NCBI GenBank assembly: GCA_027009865.1
Contig: JALVCR010000163.1
Coordinates: 1 to 10,493, forward strand
Direction: 5' to 3'
DNA length: 10,493 bases
From: Campylobacterales bacterium
GTDB taxonomy: Bacteria; Campylobacterota; Campylobacteria; Campylobacterales; JAADDG01
In this document: in pieces, positions 7,352 through 10,493 of the stretch
How positions within the stretch are numbered: position 1 is the stretch's first letter
Layout: every line of letters begins with the position of its first letter
Made by a program: the position numbers and the translations under genes
Notes under the pieces: model-generated
What the model was told of the DNA's origin: nothing
Database searches by the model: none
The model's input: only the letters and a program-made list of their open reading frames with translations

Positions 7352-7361
7352 TAGATAATAT
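7352..7361. promoter_or_regulatory. Probable bidirectional promoter for pepD and the small lipoprotein gene
   Basis: On the plus strand GATAAT (7354-7359) is a good -10 box; on the minus strand TATTAT (7360 down to 7355) overlaps it almost fully. The plus-strand start would fall at about 7366, one to three bases before the lipoprotein ATG at 7368; the minus-strand start near 7348 would leave a leader of about 24 bases to the pepD ATG at 7324. No clear -35 box is seen on either side, which is normal for sigma-70 promoters in epsilonproteobacteria. Confidence 0.5.
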
Positions 7362-7367
7362 TCCATT

Positions 7368-7553
7368 ATGAAAAAAGTATTAATTTTAATTATACCATTT
7401 TTGTTGAGCGGTTGTCTCTTTTTTAACGAAAGAGGAATAGATACAAAATATTATAATAAATGCAGAGAGTATTACGACGCTCAAGGCTTTTATCATAAAG
7501 AGTGCGATAAAAATTTAATAGATTATAAATCTCTAAACATATTCTCCAAATAG
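7368..7553 (+). CDS. Small predicted lipoprotein, unknown function
   Basis: This 61-residue product starts with a lysine pair and a hydrophobic stretch ending in the lipobox LSGC, with the lipidated cysteine at position 16. The mature part is only about 46 residues, tyrosine- and lysine-rich, with two further cysteines (C32, C46) that could form a disulfide. It is expected to be anchored to the outer or inner membrane in the periplasm; the residue after the lipidated cysteine is Leu, so there is no Asp+2 inner-membrane retention signal. I do not recognise a family. There is no Shine-Dalgarno sequence before the ATG, and the only plausible promoter places the transcript start at the ATG, so the mRNA may be leaderless. 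It is followed after 27 bases by the hotdog-fold gene, probably in the same transcript. The clean lipobox and position between real genes make it likely to be genuine. Confidence 0.75.
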   Translation: MKKVLILIIPFLLSGCLFFNERGIDTKYYNKCREYYDAQGFYHKECDKNLIDYKSLNIFSK

Positions 7554-7580
7554 ACGATTTTTTTTAAAAAAAGAGAGAGT

Positions 7581-8033
7581 ATGCAAGAAGAGATAGAAAC
7601 TCCTTTAAAAGAGAAAAAAGAAGAAGAGCATTTTTTAAAAACTTACGATAAGGTTCCAGGAGAGCTTTTTGGAAGGTTGGTAGAGCTTAGAGCCGGATAT
7701 GCCAAAGTTATACTTACGACAAACGAGGAGATGAGAGCTGATAGTAAAGATCTTTTAAATGCCGGCGTAATTTTTTCAGCCGCTCTTTTGGCCGCTATGG
7801 CTTCAGTAAATGATCCAAATGCTGCTCCCTTAAGCAGCGAAGTTGAATTTTTAGCTCCGGCAAAAGTTGGAGATGTACTATATTTTGAAGCTTATGAAAA
7901 ATATCAAAAAGGAAAAAGAAGAGAGATAGAGGTTATAGGAGTGCTAAACGATATGAAAATTTTTACTGCAACTTTTATAGCTTTAGTTTTTGAAGAGCAT
8001 ATTTTAAAATCAAAACTCCCAAAATATAAATAA
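7581..8033 (+). CDS. Hotdog-fold protein, putative thioesterase of the PaaI/FapR-like group
   Basis: This 150-residue protein begins with a charged Glu/Lys-rich tail (about 1-20), followed by one hotdog domain. The long central helix (about 62-76, GVIFSAALLAAMAS) followed by a Val-Asn-Asp-Pro turn and the strand pair SSEVEFLAPAKVGDVL (85-100) are the recognisable features. Members of this fold hydrolyse or bind acyl-CoA or acyl-ACP thioesters in the cytoplasm. The usual HGG motif at the start of the helix reads Asn-Ala-Gly (60-62), and no acidic residue is seen in the helix where PaaI-type enzymes carry their nucleophile, so catalysis is uncertain and a ligand-binding role is possible. The ribosome site is a weak purine run (AAGAGAGAG) just before the ATG. 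It lies 27 bases after the lipoprotein gene. No strong terminator follows it. Confidence 0.75.
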   Translation: MQEEIETPLKEKKEEEHFLKTYDKVPGELFGRLVELRAGYAKVILTTNEEMRADSKDLLNAGVIFSAALLAAMASVNDPNAAPLSSEVEFLAPAKVGDVLYFEAYEKYQKGKRREIEVIGVLNDMKIFTATFIALVFEEHILKSKLPKYK

Positions 8034-8255
8034 AAACGGTTTAAATCTGTAACATATCTTCCTTAACCTTTAAAAAGATAAAATATAGTTTACTTTAATT
8101 AAGTTTTCTTAAAAAATAACATTATAATTAAAAGAAGCTATTAAGAGTATATCCAATATAATATTTTCTAAGAAAGCAAAATAGGTAGTCTTATTTTACC
8201 TTTAAACCTATTGCTATGCTAAAAGTAAACTATATTATAAAAAGGAGACTGTATT
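8034..8255 (+). promoter_or_regulatory. Promoter and leader region of the DegT-family/lpxK/argB operon
   Basis: No gene is visible in these 222 bases. Two perfect TATAAT -10 boxes lie at 8123-8128 and 8157-8162, giving candidate starts near 8135 and 8169. Downstream is a leader hairpin: AATAGGT (8180-8186) pairs with ACCTATT (8206-8212), reinforced by GC (8176-8177) with GC (8213-8214) across a two-base bulge. A competing shorter pairing, AGGTA (8183-8187) with TACCT (8197-8201), is mutually exclusive with it. A small palindrome, TTTCT-A-AGAAA, sits at 8165-8175. The ribosome site AAAAAGGAG ends about ten bases before the ATG at 8256. Confidence 0.55.
8082..8236. mobile_element. MITE-like segment with 15-bp terminal inverted repeats (tentative)
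   Basis: AATATAGTTTACTTT (8082-8096) and AAAGTAAACTATATT (8222-8236) are a perfect 15-bp inverted repeat enclosing 125 bp. The bases directly outside each end are both ATAA (8078-8081 and 8237-8240), which could be a 4-bp target-site duplication. There is no coding capacity. Size, termini and duplication fit a miniature inverted-repeat element, but AT richness makes a chance ATAA match plausible, and the two arms could instead be a pair of regulator sites. Only one copy is in this window. Confidence 0.35.
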
Positions 8256-9386
8256 ATGGAAGTTCCATTTTTTAAACCGGATATTGACGAAACGGAAAAA
8301 TCGCTTATTGATGAAGTTCTAAACCTAAAGGGTGAAAGTAAAGTAGAAAAATTAGAAGAGAAGTTTAAAGAGTATATAGGAACCTCTTACGCCATTTCTA
8401 CAAATAATGGAACGGCAGCAAAACATCTTGCTATGTGTGCTTTGGATTTAAAAAGGGGAGATAAACTGATCTGTTCTGTAAATGCCTTTCCTTCAGTAGC
8501 TGAAGTTATAAGACATTTTGATGCCGAGCCAATTTTTGTAGACATAAATAAAGATGATTTCAATATGGATCCCAAAAAATTGGAAGAAGCGCTAAAAATT
8601 CATAAGCACAAAAAACTAAAAGGAGTCTTTGTATCTCATATAGGAGGTCAGCCTGCAGATTTAGACGCTATATATTCTCTTGCAAAAGAGTATGGAGTAA
8701 AAGTAATAGAAGATGCTTCTTACGCAATGGGAGCTACCTATAAAGGAAAAAAGATAGGATCTACGGGAGGAGATATAACAGTTTTTAGTTTCAATCCTCA
8801 AAGAATGAAAGCGGTAGCATACGGAGGAATGATGGTTACCGAAGATGAAACTCTGCAACAAAGAGCAAAACTTCTTAAAAATCATGCGCTAACTACTAAC
8901 AAATGGGATAAATACGGAAACTTGGGATATGTTTACGATGTAATCGATATAGGATGCAAATATGATATAAGCGAGCTTAACGCAGCTTTCTGTCTTGCCC
9001 AGCTTCAAAAAAATGATAAATTTATACAAAGAAGAAGAGAGATAGCCCAAATTTATTATGAAAAACTTAAAGATTTACCTCATGTCGAACTTCCTAAAAA
9101 GGTAAGAGAGCACAATTTTGATCTCTTTATAATTAAAATAGATAAAAATAGAGATGGATTTGCAAGAGAATTAAAAGAAAGAGGAGTTTATACCGGACTT
9201 CATTTTATTCCCATTCATCTTCTCACATATTACAAACATAAATATAATTTAAGAGTTTATGATTTCCCAAATGCTCTTGCAAATTATCAGCAAATTTTGT
9301 CACTTCCTATATATTCTGCAATGAGTAATGAGGAAGCATATTACGTATGTGAGAAAATAGCAGAGGTTGCCCATAAATGGATTTAA
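8256..9386 (+). CDS. DegT/DnrJ/EryC1/StrS-family PLP enzyme with atypical lysine site
   Basis: This 376-residue protein follows the DegT/DnrJ fold along its length: N-terminal FFKPDID motif, NNGTAAKHLAMCAL helix start (50-63), VDINKDDFNMD (95-105), PLP-contacting IEDASYAMGA (151-160), FSF strand (177-179), GGMMVT (190-195) and the late GLHFIPIH motif (314-321). Such enzymes usually transaminate nucleotide-linked keto-sugars in the cytoplasm for surface polysaccharides. The lysine that binds PLP normally follows FSFHPx; here that place is R183, with K185 two residues on, and the spacing to the GG pair is unchanged. The usual N-x-R of the G-Y-N-Y-R motif reads K235-Y-D237. Its position directly before lpxK suggests a lipid A or LPS sugar; a GnnB-like role (3-amino sugar of lipid A, as in Campylobacter) is conceivable, but no GnnA oxidoreductase is present. 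A lysine-less ColD-like dehydratase is an alternative. Confidence 0.88.
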   Translation: MEVPFFKPDIDETEKSLIDEVLNLKGESKVEKLEEKFKEYIGTSYAISTNNGTAAKHLAMCALDLKRGDKLICSVNAFPSVAEVIRHFDAEPIFVDINKDDFNMDPKKLEEALKIHKHKKLKGVFVSHIGGQPADLDAIYSLAKEYGVKVIEDASYAMGATYKGKKIGSTGGDITVFSFNPQRMKAVAYGGMMVTEDETLQQRAKLLKNHALTTNKWDKYGNLGYVYDVIDIGCKYDISELNAAFCLAQLQKNDKFIQRRREIAQIYYEKLKDLPHVELPKKVREHNFDLFIIKIDKNRDGFARELKERGVYTGLHFIPIHLLTYYKHKYNLRVYDFPNALANYQQILSLPIYSAMSNEEAYYVCEKIAEVAHKWI

Positions 9387-9395
9387 AAATATATA

Positions 9396-10325
9396 ATGGA
9401 TACTAAAAAAGTTATTTTATGGACGGAAGATTATCTCTTTCGTCCAAATTTTTTGCAAAGAGTTATCTCTTTTTCGCTTCTTCCCCTAACTTTTTTATAC
9501 TGTTTGATAGTTATCTCAAAAAGAGCTTTCTCAAAACCTAAAAACTTTGATATTCCAATAATAAGCATTGGAAATTTGATAGTCGGAGGAAGCGGAAAAA
9601 CCCCTTTTACCATAGCTTTGGCAAAAAGATACGAAAACTTAGCCATAGTTTTAAGAGGATACAAAAGAAAATCAAAAGGGCTTATGGTAGTTTCTAAAAG
9701 AGGAAAGATTTTAACCGACGTTCAAACAAGCGGGGATGAGGCTATGCTTTATGCAAAGCTTTTAAAAAACGCCTCCGTTATAGTAAGCGAAAATAGAGAA
9801 GAGGGAATAAAAAAGGCAAAAGAGCTTGGATGCAAAATAGTCTTTTTAGATGACGGGTTTAGCAAAGCTAAAATAAAAAAATTTGATATCCTTTTAAAAT
9901 CTGGAAATTACAAAAACAGTTTCTGTCTTCCAAGCGGCCCCTTTAGAGAGCCAAAAAGCTTTGAAAAATTTGCCTCTTTGATTTTACAAGAGAATATCGA
10001 TTTTAAAAGAGAGGTGAAAATTAAAAATCCTACACAAAGAATGATTCTAATAACCGCAATATCAAAGCCAAAAAGACTTGATTCTTTCCTTCCCAAAGTA
10101 GTAGAGAAGATCTATTTTCCTGATCATTACAATTTTAAAAAAGAAGAAATCGTAAAGCTAATTCAAAAATATAACGCCTCTTCCATTCTAACTACCCAAA
10201 AAGATGCGGTAAAGATGGAGAAGTTTAACCTTCCCCTTTCCATTTTAGAGCTTGAAATAAAAATAGAAGAGAAAATTTTAAAAAAGTGCGATGATTTTAT
10301 ATACAATTTTGGTAAAATTGCCTAA
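9396..10325 (+). CDS. lpxK: Tetraacyldisaccharide 4'-kinase LpxK
   Basis: This 309-residue protein phosphorylates the 4' position of the lipid A disaccharide precursor using ATP, at the inner membrane. The N-terminal region has one hydrophobic membrane-associated helix (about 28-41). Recognisable elements are the P-loop GGSGKTP (64-70), LRGYKRKSKG (86-95, matching the family SRGY motif), GDEAMLYAK (113-121), the acidic pair D152/D153 in FLDDGF, GPFREP (181-186), FPDHYNF (241-247) and TTQKDAVK (266-273). The Gln-His that usually follows DDG-hydrophobic is replaced by Ser-Lys (156-157), a modest deviation. Length is close to the family norm (E. coli 328). The ATG follows the preceding stop by nine bases and has no Shine-Dalgarno, so it probably depends on coupled translation from the DegT-family gene. 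It is followed 24 bases later by argB. Confidence 0.93.
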   Translation: MDTKKVILWTEDYLFRPNFLQRVISFSLLPLTFLYCLIVISKRAFSKPKNFDIPIISIGNLIVGGSGKTPFTIALAKRYENLAIVLRGYKRKSKGLMVVSKRGKILTDVQTSGDEAMLYAKLLKNASVIVSENREEGIKKAKELGCKIVFLDDGFSKAKIKKFDILLKSGNYKNSFCLPSGPFREPKSFEKFASLILQENIDFKREVKIKNPTQRMILITAISKPKRLDSFLPKVVEKIYFPDHYNFKKEEIVKLIQKYNASSILTTQKDAVKMEKFNLPLSILELEIKIEEKILKKCDDFIYNFGKIA

Positions 10326-10349
10326 AAATTTAAAAAGGGATTTTCAAAA

Positions 10350-10493
10350 TTGCAAAAAAAGATTCAAACGGTTCAAACTCTACTTGACGCTCTTCCTTTT
10401 ATAAAACAGTTTAACAATCAAATCGTAGTTATAAAATATGGCGGCGCGGCGCAGACAAACTCCGTTTTAAAGGAGAAATTCGCCCAAGATATA
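10350..10493 (+). CDS. argB: Acetylglutamate kinase ArgB, N-terminal part (TTG start, cut by window edge)
   Basis: The frame starting with TTG at 10350 gives 48 residues up to the window end. It shows the ArgB N-terminal signature: a helix with TLLDALPFIKQF (10-21) followed by IVVIKYGGAAQT (25-36), in which K29 and the glycine pair form the ATP-phosphate site of the amino acid kinase fold. The enzyme phosphorylates N-acetylglutamate in the second step of arginine synthesis in the cytoplasm. The start codon is supported by AAAAAGGGA at 10332-10340, about nine bases away; no ATG lies near it in frame before the conserved helix. The usual KYGGNAM or KYGGSAM reads KYGGAAQ here. It is probably in the same transcript as lpxK. 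The C-terminal five-sixths of the protein are outside the window. Confidence 0.9.
   Translation, partial: MQKKIQTVQTLLDALPFIKQFNNQIVVIKYGGAAQTNSVLKEKFAQDI

Noticed and set aside
7325..7366. Fourteen-residue upstream extension of PepD
   Set aside because: The extension would begin inside the probable divergent promoter, has no ribosome site, and the family N-terminus matches the internal ATG at 7324.
8034..8255. tRNA or known riboswitch before the DegT-family gene
   Set aside because: No cloverleaf, no conserved riboswitch core that I recognise; only short hairpins and promoter boxes are visible.
10438..10456. Local GC-rich patch
   Set aside because: It encodes the Gly-Gly-Ala-Ala ATP-binding stretch of ArgB, so it is explained by coding.

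Overview
The window looks like a chromosomal segment of a Campylobacterota (epsilonproteobacterial) genome. The DNA is AT-rich and favours AGA for arginine. The chemotaxis genes run cheV, then a CheA fused to a receiver domain, then cheW, which is the arrangement of Campylobacter and Helicobacter relatives. A polysulfide-reductase-type iron-sulfur/NrfD pair next to them suggests a sulfur- or metalloid-respiring, possibly hydrothermal-vent lineage such as Nautiliales or Nitratiruptor-like bacteria. This placement is inference; no rRNA or other marker gene is present.

Layout. 1-1313 (minus): the 5' part of an NrfD/PsrC-type membrane subunit, and upstream of it a PsrB-type ferredoxin subunit with 16 cysteines (four [4Fe-4S] clusters). 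No catalytic molybdopterin subunit is visible; it could lie beyond the left edge. 1314-1661: a 348-bp divergent intergenic region that is rich in repeated and palindromic motifs and must carry the promoters for both sides. 1662-5469 (plus): cheV, cheA-Y and cheW, tightly packed. 5475-7324 (minus): a thioredoxin-like redoxin overlapping the 3' end of an M20-family PepD dipeptidase, convergent with cheW across a shared hairpin. 7368-8033 (plus): a small lipoprotein and a hotdog-fold protein, divergent from pepD and probably sharing a bidirectional promoter with it. 8034-8255: a regulatory region containing a 155-bp segment bounded by 15-bp perfect inverted repeats. 8256-10493 (plus): a DegT/DnrJ-family PLP enzyme, lpxK, and the 5' end of argB with a TTG start.

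How the genes work together. The iron-sulfur/NrfD pair would pass electrons between the quinone pool and a periplasmic oxidoreductase. CheV, CheA-Y and CheW form the core of a chemoreceptor array, but no receptor gene is present. LpxK phosphorylates the lipid A precursor, and the DegT-family gene directly before it suggests a link to lipopolysaccharide or lipid A sugar metabolism. ArgB belongs to arginine synthesis and is probably co-transcribed by position only.

Most of the window is ordinary housekeeping content. The points most worth a second look are the DegT-family enzyme, which has arginine where the PLP-binding lysine normally sits; the MITE-like 155-bp element in front of it; the motif-dense region before the iron-sulfur/NrfD operon; and the pepD/lipoprotein promoter, which implies a leaderless lipoprotein mRNA. 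I did not find a clearly new multi-gene system.
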